64,000 bases of DNA from DASUBN01 sp036000105 (GTDB taxonomy: Bacteria; Pseudomonadota; Gammaproteobacteria; Natronospirales; REEB76): contig DASYGE010000012.1 in NCBI GenBank assembly GCA_036000105.1, positions 789,798 to 853,797 of the forward strand, in the 5' to 3' direction. Below the pieces are notes generated by a model, which was given only the letters and a program-made list of their open reading frames with translations, was not told the origin of the DNA and searched no databases. Made by a program: the position numbers and the translations under genes. Below, in pieces: positions 1-11,837 of the stretch. How positions within the stretch are numbered: position 1 is the stretch's first letter; every line of letters begins with the position of its first letter.

Positions 1-1095
1 ATGGCGACCGCTGACATCAACGGTGACGGCAAGCCCGATATCATCGTGGTCAATCAGTCCGACAATAACATCGCGGTTCTGCTGAATACCGTCTCCGGGG
101 GAGGAGTCACTCCTCCGCTTGGTGATCCGCAGGATATCCCTGTAGGCATGAGCCCCCAATCGGTGATCGTGGCTGATGTGAACGGTGACGGCCTAGCCGA
201 CATCATCGTGGCCAATTTCTCGAACAATACGGTATCGGTGCTGATCAATACCACCGCACAGGGCAGTTCCACAGCCAGTTTCACCCCCGATGCGGAATTC
301 GCCACCGGCAACGGTCCCTACCAGGTGGTGGCGGCTGATGTGAATGGCGATGGTTTGGCCGACCTCGTCGTGGCCAACATCGACGACAACACCGTGTCGG
401 TACTCATCAATACCACCCCCCACGGGTCCACCACGCCGAGCTTCGCTACCCAGCAGGTGTTTGGCACGGGGAATATGCCTTTTGCGCTGGCTGCCGCGGA
501 CCTGAACGGCGACAGCCTGCCGGACCTGGCCGTGGTGAACTACGCTGATAACACGGTCTCGGTGCTCCTGAATACCACCACGATCGGTTCCCCCACAGTG
601 AGCTTCACGGCCCAGCAGGCATTTGCCGCCGGTAATATGCCGCAGGCGGTCACGGCCGTGGATCTGAACGGTGACGGTCTGCCTGAACTGGCCGTCGTAA
701 GCGATAACGACAACAACGTGCAGATACTCGTGAACACCACACTGTTGGGGAGTACGACCCCGAGTTTCGCTCCAGAACAGGCCTTCCCCGGCGTGGTCTA
801 CGCCAACTCGGTGATCGCTGCGGATATCAACGGCGACGGAGTGCAGGACCTGCTGGTGCCTGACGAAGCCTCGGGTACCGTGACGGTACTGGTGAATACC
901 ACCACCCCCGGTTCCACGACATTGAGCTTCAACAGCCAGGCCATCACCACCGGTGGTTGGTCCATGGGTGGAGTGGTAGTGGATATGGACGGCGACGGCT
1001 TGCTTGACCTGGTCATGCTGGATAACTCCACACAGAGCGTGGACGTCCAGCTGAATACGACCCCGCAAGGCAGCTCGACCCTGAGCTTCCAATAA
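1..1095 (+). CDS. FG-GAP/VCBS repeat protein, 5' end probably outside the window
   Basis: The 364 visible residues form about seven repeats of roughly 54 residues. Each carries an Asp-rich calcium-binding-like loop (AD.NGDG..D), a hydrophobic strand and an NTVSVLINTT-like end, near residues 2, 56, 110, 165, 219, 273 and 327. This is the FG-GAP/VCBS beta-propeller type found in exported or surface proteins. No signal peptide is visible, and the reading frame is open from base 1 in the middle of a repeat motif, so the true start is most likely upstream. The gene ends in TAA and faces radC convergently across a GC-rich hairpin. The ligand or adhesive role cannot be inferred. Confidence 0.85.
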   Translation: MATADINGDGKPDIIVVNQSDNNIAVLLNTVSGGGVTPPLGDPQDIPVGMSPQSVIVADVNGDGLADIIVANFSNNTVSVLINTTAQGSSTASFTPDAEFATGNGPYQVVAADVNGDGLADLVVANIDDNTVSVLINTTPHGSTTPSFATQQVFGTGNMPFALAAADLNGDSLPDLAVVNYADNTVSVLLNTTTIGSPTVSFTAQQAFAAGNMPQAVTAVDLNGDGLPELAVVSDNDNNVQILVNTTLLGSTTPSFAPEQAFPGVVYANSVIAADINGDGVQDLLVPDEASGTVTVLVNTTTPGSTTLSFNSQAITTGGWSMGGVVVDMDGDGLLDLVMLDNSTQSVDVQLNTTPQGSSTLSFQ

Positions 1096-1130
1096 CGCGG
1101 GATCCGGTCTGATCTGATCGAAGATGGTAC

Positions 1131-1160
1131 GGGGGTGGCTCGTCAGAGCCACCCCCTTTC
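1131..1160. terminator. GC-rich hairpin between convergent genes
   Basis: An 11-bp perfect stem (1131-1141 with 1146-1156) with a GTCA loop is followed on the + strand by TTTCT. It includes the radC stop codon and last codons, so it probably terminates the FG-GAP gene. On the - strand there is no T-tract. Confidence 0.55.
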
Positions 1161-1817
1161 TGCGAACGAGACCACGTCCCCGTCTCCCACCACGAAGTGA
1201 TCCAGCACCCGTATATCCACCAGCGCCAGCGCATCCTTGAGCCGCTGGGTGAGGCGCCGGTCGGCGTCTGAGGGTTCCGCCACGCCTGAGGGATGGTTGT
1301 GGGCGAAGATCACCGCCGCGCCGTTGTGCTTCAGGGCTTGGCGCACCACCTCCCGGGGATGCACGCTGGCCCCGTCGATGGTGCCGCGGAACAGCTCCTC
1401 GAAAGCGATCACCCGGTGCCGGTTGTCCAGATATAAGCAGGCGAAGACCTCAAAAGGCATGTCCCGGAAACGGGCCGTGAGGTACTTGCGGGTGGCTGCG
1501 GGGTCGGTGAGGGGCTTGCCCCGTTCCAGGGCTTCCCCGAGGTGGCGGCGGGCCATCTCCAGGGCTGCCTGGAGTTGCGCATATTTGGCCGGGCCCATGC
1601 CCGGCAGGGCACAAAACTCCTTTTGGTCGGCGGCCAGGAGTGCCCTTAGAGACCCGAAATGCTTCAGCATCTCCCGGGCGAGATCCACCGCGCTTTTGCC
1701 GCGCATGCCGGTGCGCAGGAAGATGGCGAGGAGTTCCGCTTCAGACAAGGCAGCGGCGCCTTTCTCGAGGAGCTTCTCCCGGGGCCGATCGGCGGCCGGC
1801 CAGTCACGTATCGCCAT
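1143..1817 (-). CDS. radC: RadC family JAB/MPN domain protein
   Basis: A 224-residue protein of the RadC (UPF0758) family. The N-terminal part has helix-hairpin-helix-like character (ALPGMGPAKYAQLQ), and the C-terminal JAB domain has the zinc metalloprotease signature: H173 and H175 in HNHPSG, then S183 and D186. The start is placed at the ATG giving MAIRDWPAADRPREKLL, the usual RadC N-terminus; an upstream in-frame ATG would add 45 residues unlike the family. Despite the name, no DNA-repair role is established for RadC. It is transcribed away from the rRNA operon, whose promoters lie about 140 bp upstream on the other strand. Confidence 0.93.
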   Translation of the reverse strand: MAIRDWPAADRPREKLLEKGAAALSEAELLAIFLRTGMRGKSAVDLAREMLKHFGSLRALLAADQKEFCALPGMGPAKYAQLQAALEMARRHLGEALERGKPLTDPAATRKYLTARFRDMPFEVFACLYLDNRHRVIAFEELFRGTIDGASVHPREVVRQALKHNGAAVIFAHNHPSGVAEPSDADRRLTQRLKDALALVDIRVLDHFVVGDGDVVSFAERGWL

Positions 1818-1958
1818 GCAGGAAATCCCCGTAAAAAGCCTGGAAACGTGCCTCAGTATGCGTGAGGGGAAGCTCGCATGGAGCACCCGCACACGCGGGT
1901 GCTTTTGCCCAAAATTTCGCCAGACGCTAAATATCCCGGAAAAAAGCCGCAAAACCCG

Positions 1959-1986
1959 TTGACGCTTTCGGAGCGGTCCGTATAAT
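1959..1986 (+). promoter_or_regulatory. rRNA operon promoter P1
   Basis: TTGACG (1959-1964), a 16-bp spacer and TATAAT (1981-1986) are followed by a GC-rich discriminator (GCGCCGC). That layout is typical of stringently controlled rrn promoters. Confidence 0.85.
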
Positions 1987-2045
1987 GCGCCGCTCTTTTG
2001 CCCGCAACGGGTTCCCAGGGGAAGCGAAAAATGCTTCCAAACCCG

Positions 2046-2073
2046 TTGACCGGTCAGTCCCGGCCTGTATAAT
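2046..2073 (+). promoter_or_regulatory. rRNA operon promoter P2
   Basis: TTGACC (2046-2051), a 16-bp spacer and TATAAT (2068-2073). It lies 87 bp downstream of P1 with the same spacing and a near-identical CCCGTTGAC context, so the two promoters may have arisen by local duplication. Confidence 0.85.
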
Positions 2074-2102
2074 GGTCGGTCTGCCCGGTACTAACCCGGG
2101 CC

Positions 2103-2146
2103 CGCTCTTTAACAGCATAATCAAGTAACTTGTGTGGGCACTCGCG
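2103..2146 (+). promoter_or_regulatory. rRNA leader: boxA and 5' arm of the 16S processing stem
   Basis: CGCTCTTTAACA (2103-2114) is a boxA antitermination element. Bases 2122-2146 pair with 3826-3850 downstream of 16S over 25 positions with about two mismatches. That forms the long stem expected for RNase III release of pre-16S. Confidence 0.8.
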
Positions 2147-2251
2147 TCATCGGGTTGGAAAGCAACCCATTGATCGAAGAGTGTCCTAGATTTTGAGCTA
2201 GTTAGTTCATGATCTGGGTTCATCTCTGAAATCTGATAGCTTCGAGCTATT

Positions 2252-3795
<1,544 letters not shown>

Positions 3796-3903
3796 AAAGT
3801 GTACTTATCGCCTACCATCCGGGGGCGCGAGTTCCCTCACAAGTTACTTGGTTCTAGAAGCACGGGGCCCCGAAAGGGTCCGCTTTTTTTGAGCCGAATC
3901 TCG

Positions 3904-3980
3904 GGGTCTGTAGCTCAGTTGGTTAGAGCACGCGCTTGATAAGCGCGGGGTCGATGGTTCGAGTCCATCCAGACCCACCA
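3904..3980 (+). tRNA. tRNA-Ile (GAT)
   Basis: A 77-nt cloverleaf. The acceptor stem GGGTCTG/CAGACCC is followed by encoded ACCA, and the anticodon loop is CTTGATAAG. It lies in the 16S-23S spacer. Confidence 0.98.
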
Positions 3981-4066
3981 ACTCTACAGATCGACGGGTT
4001 CACACCAGGTTCGCGCAGGATCTCCTGCCGTTTCGCCGTCTCTGGGCGGGCGGGAGATGCAAGCGA

Positions 4067-4142
4067 GGGGCTGTAGCTCAGCTGGGAGAGCGCCTGCTTT
4101 GCAAGCAGGGGGTCACCGGTTCGATCCCGGTCAGCTCCACCA
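4067..4142 (+). tRNA. tRNA-Ala (TGC)
   Basis: A 76-nt cloverleaf. The acceptor GGGGCTG/CAGCTCC contains the G3-U70 alanine identity pair, the anticodon loop is TTTGCAA, and CCA is encoded. It follows tRNA-Ile in the spacer. Confidence 0.98.
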
Positions 4143-4248
4143 GTTTTTGTTTCATCGATACCCCGTGTTCCATCGTGATACCGCCAGTGCGCACAGGCTT
4201 ATATATGTGCGTACCGGCGGTCTCACTGTGGCGGTGCTCTCACCGTCC

Positions 4249-4404
4249 TGTTCTTTAAAAATTAGGGAAAGTTGTTGGCGCTTAGGATTTGCGATCGGCC
4301 TTGCAGCCGGTTGCAACTCCATAATGTATGTCAGTTATTTGCGGAGAACTAATCAGCAGATGAATCTTGTTGCGCATATGGCCTCAGACTTTTTGAGGTT
4401 ATAT

Positions 4405-4412
<8 letters not shown>
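4249..4412 (+). promoter_or_regulatory. Pre-23S spacer: boxA and processing-stem 5' arms
   Basis: TGTTCTTTAAAA (from 4249) is a second boxA. Bases 4266-4283 pair with 7370-7387 (18 positions, one G-U). Bases 4395-4412 pair with 7300-7317, which forms the base of the 23S stem. Together they mark pre-23S processing. No other gene is visible between tRNA-Ala and 23S. Confidence 0.75.
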
Positions 4413-7309
<2,897 letters not shown>

Positions 7310-7426
7310 ATAACCTCAAGCGGTTTGTGGCACGAGATTTGTCTGTGATTACCGCAGACTGACATACGTAAGCACCAACAACTTTCCACGGCAGGAGCAA
7401 CTGAGCTCCTGCACAGTGAACCGGTT

Positions 7427-7545
<119 letters not shown>

Positions 7546-7554
7546 CTAAATGCG

Positions 7555-7592
7555 AAACCCCCTGATGTGAAAACATCAGGGGGTTTTTCTTT
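7555..7592 (+). terminator. rRNA operon terminator
   Basis: A 14-bp perfect stem (7555-7568 with 7573-7586), loop GAAA, then a T-rich tail. It is a strong intrinsic terminator directly after 5S. Confidence 0.93.
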
Positions 7593-7602
7593 ATGTGCCT
7601 TT

Positions 7603-7701
7603 TGGCGATGTCTCTCTTTCGCATGCGCATGCGGAAGTAGGGTTCACCCAGGCGTGGCCACAGGGCACGCTTGGGTGAACGCCCGGCCAGGACGGCCGGG
7701 C
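7603..7701. repeat. 5S 3'-end remnants and two GC hairpins
   Basis: Bases 7603-7625 are the reverse complement of the 5S 3' end (7519-7541) at 20 of 23 positions. Bases 7628-7641 are a direct copy of 7519-7532 (13 of 14). Next come a 15-bp stem (7642-7656 with 7666-7680) and a perfect 8-bp GC stem (7681-7688 with 7694-7701). No gene is visible between the terminator and 7777. Confidence 0.6.
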
Positions 7702-7777
7702 CGGTGTTCTAAGTACTCGCGTGCTGTGCCAGGGATGGCGGCTACTTGGATTCTCCCCAACCCGCCAGCTTCACTGC

Positions 7778-8053
7778 TCAGTGCGCTGCCATCTGGCCTG
7801 CAGTAGAGCAGACAATGCCGTTGATCTCGCAGACATCCAGCACTTGCGTCTTGGAAATATCGCGAACCAGCCTGGGCGCGAGGGGAAGGCTGATCTTCTG
7901 CAAGACTGATGCTTTTACCGAAGCCACCAAGGCGGGATCCTGGCTGATGGCCGAGGCTATCGCCGCGGGCGTATTCGCGTCTGTCGCTGTAGCGGCGAAA
8001 ACCGCTGCGCTGAATGCGAGTAAACCACAGAGGATAATGAGCTTTGAGGTCAT
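7778..8053 (-). CDS. small exported protein, unknown function
   Basis: A 91-residue protein I do not recognise. Residues 1-21 form a clear signal peptide (K4, hydrophobic core, cleavage near VFA-ATA), giving a mature periplasmic or secreted protein of about 70 residues. The mature part is helical-looking and has two Cys near the end (C75 and C82 in the DVCEINGIVCS stretch), probably a disulfide. A good ribosome site (AAGGAAAG) sits about 6 bases before the ATG. It stands alone: the neighbouring - strand gene ends-to-starts about 200 bp away, and 8054-8255 shows no gene or clear structure. Alternative: a chance frame, but the signal peptide and ribosome site argue for a gene. Confidence 0.65.
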   Translation of the reverse strand: MTSKLIILCGLLAFSAAVFAATATDANTPAAIASAISQDPALVASVKASVLQKISLPLAPRLVRDISKTQVLDVCEINGIVCSTAGQMAAH

Positions 8054-8255
8054 GAGGCTTTCCTTGAGAGTTGGTGAAATTGGTTTCTCACTAGCAAAGA
8101 CGAGACGAACTAGTGCCGTTGAAGTCTAGTCGACCGATGAGCCAAGGATTAGTTGATAAGAAATAAATCAGGGAAATGTCAGAATCTGAAGCATGCGGCC
8201 TCGGTGAGCGCTCGAAGACCATTTTTGGCGGATAGCAGGCATCAAGATGGAGTCT

Positions 8256-9029
8256 TTAGGTAGGGAACGCCCCTTTCAATACCCGCTCCAGCCACTCCGT
8301 CACCGCTTTCCACGCTTCGCCTTTCGGATCCAGATGCTCAAAATGCCCGGCGCCGGGAAGTTCCACGTAGTCCACCTTGTCGCCCGTCTTCTGGGCCGCG
8401 GCCACGTAGTCGCGGCTCATCTCCACCGGCACGCAATCGTCCTCGCTGCCGTGGACCAGGAGTTGCGGCACGCCGAGGGGCAAGAGCGCCCGGGGTGAAG
8501 CGGCGGCGTAGCGATCGGGAAATTCCTTAGGTGTGCCGCCCAGGAACTCCTGCGCCACGCCTTTGGAGAGATTCCGCTCATAGACCTGCATCAAGTCGGC
8601 CGCCGGCGCCTGGCCCACGGCCGCCATGACCCGCACCCGGGATGGTCTTGCATCCAGGGCGAGCCGCCGTGACCCAGCCGACCAGAGCGCGAGATGCCCG
8701 CCGGCGGAATGCCCCACGGTCACGACTCGTGAGAGATCCAGCTCGGCCCCGTGATCGGAGAACTTCGCCAGCAGGTCTATGCCGTCGTACACGTCCTGCA
8801 CGGTGCCGGGCCAGCCGCCGCCTTTCTCGCCGATGCGCCGGTATTCCAGGTTCCAGGCGGCGTAACCGCGGCGCGTGAGGTCTTCCGCCAGGGGCGTCAT
8901 CTGGTCGCGGGCATAGGGCAGCCGCCAGAAGCCGCCGTGCAAGAGGCAGATCACCGGCGCATGCGCCGCCTTGGGCAGGTGCAGATCGCCTACTTGGGAT
9001 TCAGCCGGGCCATAGCGGAAGAGCTGCAT
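8256..9029 (-). CDS. alpha/beta hydrolase (esterase/lipase-like)
   Basis: A 257-residue cytoplasmic hydrolase of the BD-FAE/arylformamidase-like group. Visible elements are the oxyanion motif HGGFWR (H31), the nucleophile elbow GHSAGG (S108), an acid in SEDDCVP and H229 in GAGHFEHLD. The start is set at the ATG giving MQLFRYGPAE, since an earlier frame extension is Arg-rich filler overlapping the upstream gene. It begins 10 bp after the stop of the 2OG oxygenase gene, so the two are probably co-transcribed. The substrate is unknown. Kynurenine formamidase is one possibility, but no other tryptophan-catabolism genes are nearby. Confidence 0.85.
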   Translation of the reverse strand: MQLFRYGPAESQVGDLHLPKAAHAPVICLLHGGFWRLPYARDQMTPLAEDLTRRGYAAWNLEYRRIGEKGGGWPGTVQDVYDGIDLLAKFSDHGAELDLSRVVTVGHSAGGHLALWSAGSRRLALDARPSRVRVMAAVGQAPAADLMQVYERNLSKGVAQEFLGGTPKEFPDRYAAASPRALLPLGVPQLLVHGSEDDCVPVEMSRDYVAAAQKTGDKVDYVELPGAGHFEHLDPKGEAWKAVTEWLERVLKGAFPT

Positions 9030-9039
9030 GGCCTTGGCT

Positions 9040-10092
9040 TCAGTTGCCCGCTTCTCGGTATTCCACCGGCGCGATGCTCTGCCCCTCACCGAAGAAGAAG
9101 CCCAGTACCGCATAGCGCTTGCCCTGGGTCACGGGCATCACCTCATGCAACAGGGAGCAGGAGAAGATCGCGGCGCCGCCGAGTTCAGGTTCATACAGAT
9201 CCGGCCCGAACTCGGGGTAATGCAGCTCACCGCCCGCATAGGCGCCGGTGTTCAAGTTCAATGTCATGGCGAAACGGCGGTGCTGGGTATCGCGTGATTC
9301 ATTGTCCCGGTGCGGGCGGAAGTAGCCCGCACCGGCGTCGTAGCGGATGACCTTGAACACCTCGTGTTGGGTCACCCGGAAGTTGAAGCAGCGTTGGATC
9401 TCCGGCAGCGCGCGCCGCACCAGCGCGTCTTTGAGCCGGTCCAGCCACACGCCTTCCTTGAGATAGATGTCGCGGCGCATCTTCACGGAGGGATCGGGTT
9501 TCCAATCGGCGGTATCGCCTTTGACGTAAGCGGTGCCGGAAGGGGTGCCACCGGTCTCCTCGAAGTGTGCGATCAGCCCCGCGCAGAGAGCCGCATCCAG
9601 CACCCGGGGTATGAAGAGCACCGGCGCCTGCTGGCGCAAGACCTGCGCGGCGGGATGGACCCGGGCGACGTAGCTGGCCGCCACCCGGTCCGTCAAAGTC
9701 TTGAAGTCAGCGCTTGCCTGCAAACGCTCGGTGATGCGCAGGTTGTCGTCCAGCAGGAACGCGGTCATGCCGGCAGCGGGTGCGCCCAGGAGATGCGTGC
9801 TTAAGGTCCCGTCATCCACCAGTAAAGGGAAAGCGAGGGAGAGTTCGCTCACCAGGGCGGCGCATTCGGCGGGCGTCCCCAGGGTCAGCGCCACCCGAGT
9901 GACCTTGCCCCAGTCCGTATCGTCGGCGTTCAAAGCCGAGAGGGCGGCGCGGGTCTCAGGCGTGGCCGCGGGGCCGCAGATGAACAAGGCCATGGCTTGG
10001 CCGAGATGCAGGTCGTAGAACATGAGCGGCTTGCCGGCCGGGTCCGGTCGTGCGAAATCCGGTATGCGGTCTCCCGGCGTCAAACCCGCCAT
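9040..10092 (-). CDS. redoxin-like plus prolyl-4-hydroxylase-like 2OG-Fe(II) oxygenase
   Basis: A 350-residue two-domain protein. Residues 1-160 resemble a peroxiredoxin/AhpC-TSA fold (GDRIPDF start, beta-alpha pattern) but lack an obvious peroxidatic Cys: the expected position reads FICGPAATPETRA. Residues 170-350 are a prolyl-4-hydroxylase-type 2-oxoglutarate oxygenase with the iron triad H261-x-D263 and H316 and the 2OG-binding R326 (GKRYAV). The start at MAGLTPGD is favoured by a GGAG 9 bases upstream; in-frame ATGs at 10107 and 10119 have no ribosome site. The target protein is unknown. It is followed at 10 bp by the hydrolase gene. Confidence 0.85.
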   Translation of the reverse strand: MAGLTPGDRIPDFARPDPAGKPLMFYDLHLGQAMALFICGPAATPETRAALSALNADDTDWGKVTRVALTLGTPAECAALVSELSLAFPLLVDDGTLSTHLLGAPAAGMTAFLLDDNLRITERLQASADFKTLTDRVAASYVARVHPAAQVLRQQAPVLFIPRVLDAALCAGLIAHFEETGGTPSGTAYVKGDTADWKPDPSVKMRRDIYLKEGVWLDRLKDALVRRALPEIQRCFNFRVTQHEVFKVIRYDAGAGYFRPHRDNESRDTQHRRFAMTLNLNTGAYAGGELHYPEFGPDLYEPELGGAAIFSCSLLHEVMPVTQGKRYAVLGFFFGEGQSIAPVEYREAGN

Positions 10093-10230
10093 GCTTGTCT
10101 GCTCCATCGAAGGGGACATATAGAGTACAGCCGATACTTTAGCATCCGTAGCAGTACGACGACCCGGGCCAGGCGTTTGAGGTAAGATTCCCGGCCGCCT
10201 CGCCGTCTCAAGGTCCGCGTACCAGCACCC

Positions 10231-11169
10231 ATGAACACCGTCCCGGAAAACCAGGCTGCCTCCGCCGTCCTCATGATCCGGCCGGCCAACTTCGGCGCCA
10301 ACCCGGAGACCGCCCTCTCCAATGCCTTCCAGACCAGTACCGAGACCGGCGATGAGGTGCAGAAGCGCGCCGCGGCCGAGTTCGACGCGCTGGCAGCAGC
10401 CTTGCTGGCCGCCGGCGTGCAGGTGGAAGTGTTCGAAGACCGGGTCGAGCCCGTGACCCCCGACGCCGTATTCCCCAACAACTGGGTGAGTTTCCACGCT
10501 GATGGCAGCGCCTGGCTCTATCCGCTCCTGGCGACGAACCGCCGCTGGGAGCGGCGCACCGACATATTGGAAGCGCTCAAGATGGAGCGTGGCTACAAGC
10601 TCGAAGAAGTGCGCGACCTCTCCCATGCCGAACTTGATGGCCGCTTCCTGGAAGGCACCGGCAGCCTGGTGCTGGACCGGCCGAACCGGGTGGTGTACGC
10701 CGGACTCTCCTCCCGCACCGACAGCCGCATGCTGGATGAGTGGGCGCGGCGCGCGGGGTACGCAGCGATCTCTTTCCACGCCCGCGACAGCCGCGGCCGG
10801 CCCATCTACCACACCAACGTCATGTTCTGCATCGGCGCCCGCTTCGCGGTGGTGTGCCTGGATAGCATCGTGGAGCCGCCGGCCCGCGAGCGGGTGCAGA
10901 AGCGCCTCACGGACACCGGCCACGAAGTCATCGTCATCAGCCCTTATCAGATGGAAGCCTTCGCCGGGAACATGCTGGAGCTCACGGGCCGCGGCGGGCG
11001 CAGCCTGCTCGCCATGTCTGCCCGGGCCGAGCGCGCGCTCAATCCCGCGCAGCGTACCGCCCTTGAGAAACACGCGCGCATCATCGCCGTGCCCATCGAC
11101 ACCATCGAAGCCTGCTCCGGGGGCAGCGTACGGTGCATGCTCGCCGAAATCCACCTTCCGAGGATTTAG
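10231..11169 (+). CDS. ctlX: CtlX-type citrulline/arginine deiminase-like hydrolase
   Basis: 312 residues of the amidinotransferase/deiminase superfamily, closest in pattern to citrulline utilization hydrolase CtlX. Landmarks: DAVFPNNWVSFHADG near residue 78, EGTGSLVLDR, the conserved YHTNVMF, and the C-terminal nucleophile C302 in GGSVRCMLAEIHLPR. Enzymes of this fold attack guanidino or ureido carbons through the Cys. It is single on the + strand, divergent from the 2OG oxygenase gene across 138 bp, and followed by repeat copy A. A role in arginine or citrulline catabolism fits with the arginase encoded about 5 kb away, but they are not in one operon. Confidence 0.85.
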   Translation: MNTVPENQAASAVLMIRPANFGANPETALSNAFQTSTETGDEVQKRAAAEFDALAAALLAAGVQVEVFEDRVEPVTPDAVFPNNWVSFHADGSAWLYPLLATNRRWERRTDILEALKMERGYKLEEVRDLSHAELDGRFLEGTGSLVLDRPNRVVYAGLSSRTDSRMLDEWARRAGYAAISFHARDSRGRPIYHTNVMFCIGARFAVVCLDSIVEPPARERVQKRLTDTGHEVIVISPYQMEAFAGNMLELTGRGGRSLLAMSARAERALNPAQRTALEKHARIIAVPIDTIEACSGGSVRCMLAEIHLPRI

Positions 11170-11174
11170 ATTAT

Positions 11175-11320
11175 CCTCAAAGCTACTCGGCAACTGCTCC
11201 CTGCGTTGCTCTACCGCCTGCGTCCATGCAGGCGTGCGCTCGGCGCCTTCGCTTTTGACCAGGGATGGTCTTATGCCGTGGAGGGCAGGGATGCCCGAGA
11301 ACGGCCATGACGCTTTGAGG
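11175..11320 (+). repeat. dispersed structured repeat, copy A
   Basis: A 146-bp element bounded by a perfect 9-bp inverted repeat (CCTCAAAGC at 11175-11183, GCTTTGAGG at 11312-11320). Inside are the core CGGCAACTGCTCC, TGCGTTGCTCTACC, a GCCTGC-GCAGGC hairpin with a GTCCAT loop, and GCTTTTGACCAGG. The nested hairpin at about 11276-11304 has outer arms GCCGT/ACGGC and inner arms GGGCA/TGCCC. It fills the gap between ctlX and the thioesterase gene. Confidence 0.75.
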
Positions 11321-11337
11321 TTCTTTTTTAGAGGGTA

Positions 11338-11808
11338 ATGAAGATGGCCGAAAAAAGCCTGCAAGAGACCTACGCCCCCCACAACGCCTGTTTCGGCTGC
11401 GGCCCTGCGAACGCCAAAGGCCTGCATGTGCGCAGCTTCGTGCAAGGCGAGGAGGTGGTGGCCGAATGGCATGCGGAGGAATACCACGAGGCTTTCCCCG
11501 GCGTGCTGAACGGCGGCATCGTAGGCTCTCTCCTGGACTGCCATTGCAACTGGACCGCCGCCTGGCATCTCATGCAGAAAGCGGGCGCCGCCTCGCCGCC
11601 CTGCACCGTGACCGCTGAGTATTCCATCACCCTGAAGCGCCCCACCCCGACGGACGGCCCCATCTCCCTGCGCGCCCGCATCGTGTCCTCCACCGAAGAC
11701 CGGGCGGTGGTGGAGGGCGAGCTGTGGGCGGGGGGCAAGCTCTGCGACACCTGCCGTGGCACTTTCGTGGCCGTGAAAGAAGGTCACCCGGCCTTCCATC
11801 GCTGGTAA
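11338..11808 (+). CDS. PaaI-family hot-dog thioesterase
   Basis: 156 residues. The N-terminus NACFGCGPANAKGLHVRS and the central block HEAFPGVLNGGIVGSLLDCH are typical of hot-dog-fold acyl-CoA thioesterases (PaaI/DUF4442-like). The Asn-Gly-Gly-containing turn and an acidic helix residue form the usual active site between two subunits. It is cytoplasmic. Its substrate cannot be read from the sequence. The start is the first ATG, 17 bp after repeat copy A, with a GAGGG ribosome-site-like stretch. It is followed at 29 bp by the CHASE2 cyclase gene, and the two may be co-transcribed. Confidence 0.88.
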   Translation: MKMAEKSLQETYAPHNACFGCGPANAKGLHVRSFVQGEEVVAEWHAEEYHEAFPGVLNGGIVGSLLDCHCNWTAAWHLMQKAGAASPPCTVTAEYSITLKRPTPTDGPISLRARIVSSTEDRAVVEGELWAGGKLCDTCRGTFVAVKEGHPAFHRW

Positions 11809-11837
11809 TATCGAGGGGGGTCATCGGGAGGGGTCTC

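Noticed and set aside
10093..11799. A - strand frame that stays open upstream of the 2OG oxygenase for about 570 codons, opposite ctlX and the thioesterase gene
   Set aside because: It runs antisense to two well-recognised genes, has His/Gly/Ala-rich composition typical of a GC-rich shadow frame, and no ribosome site. The oxygenase start is placed at 10092.
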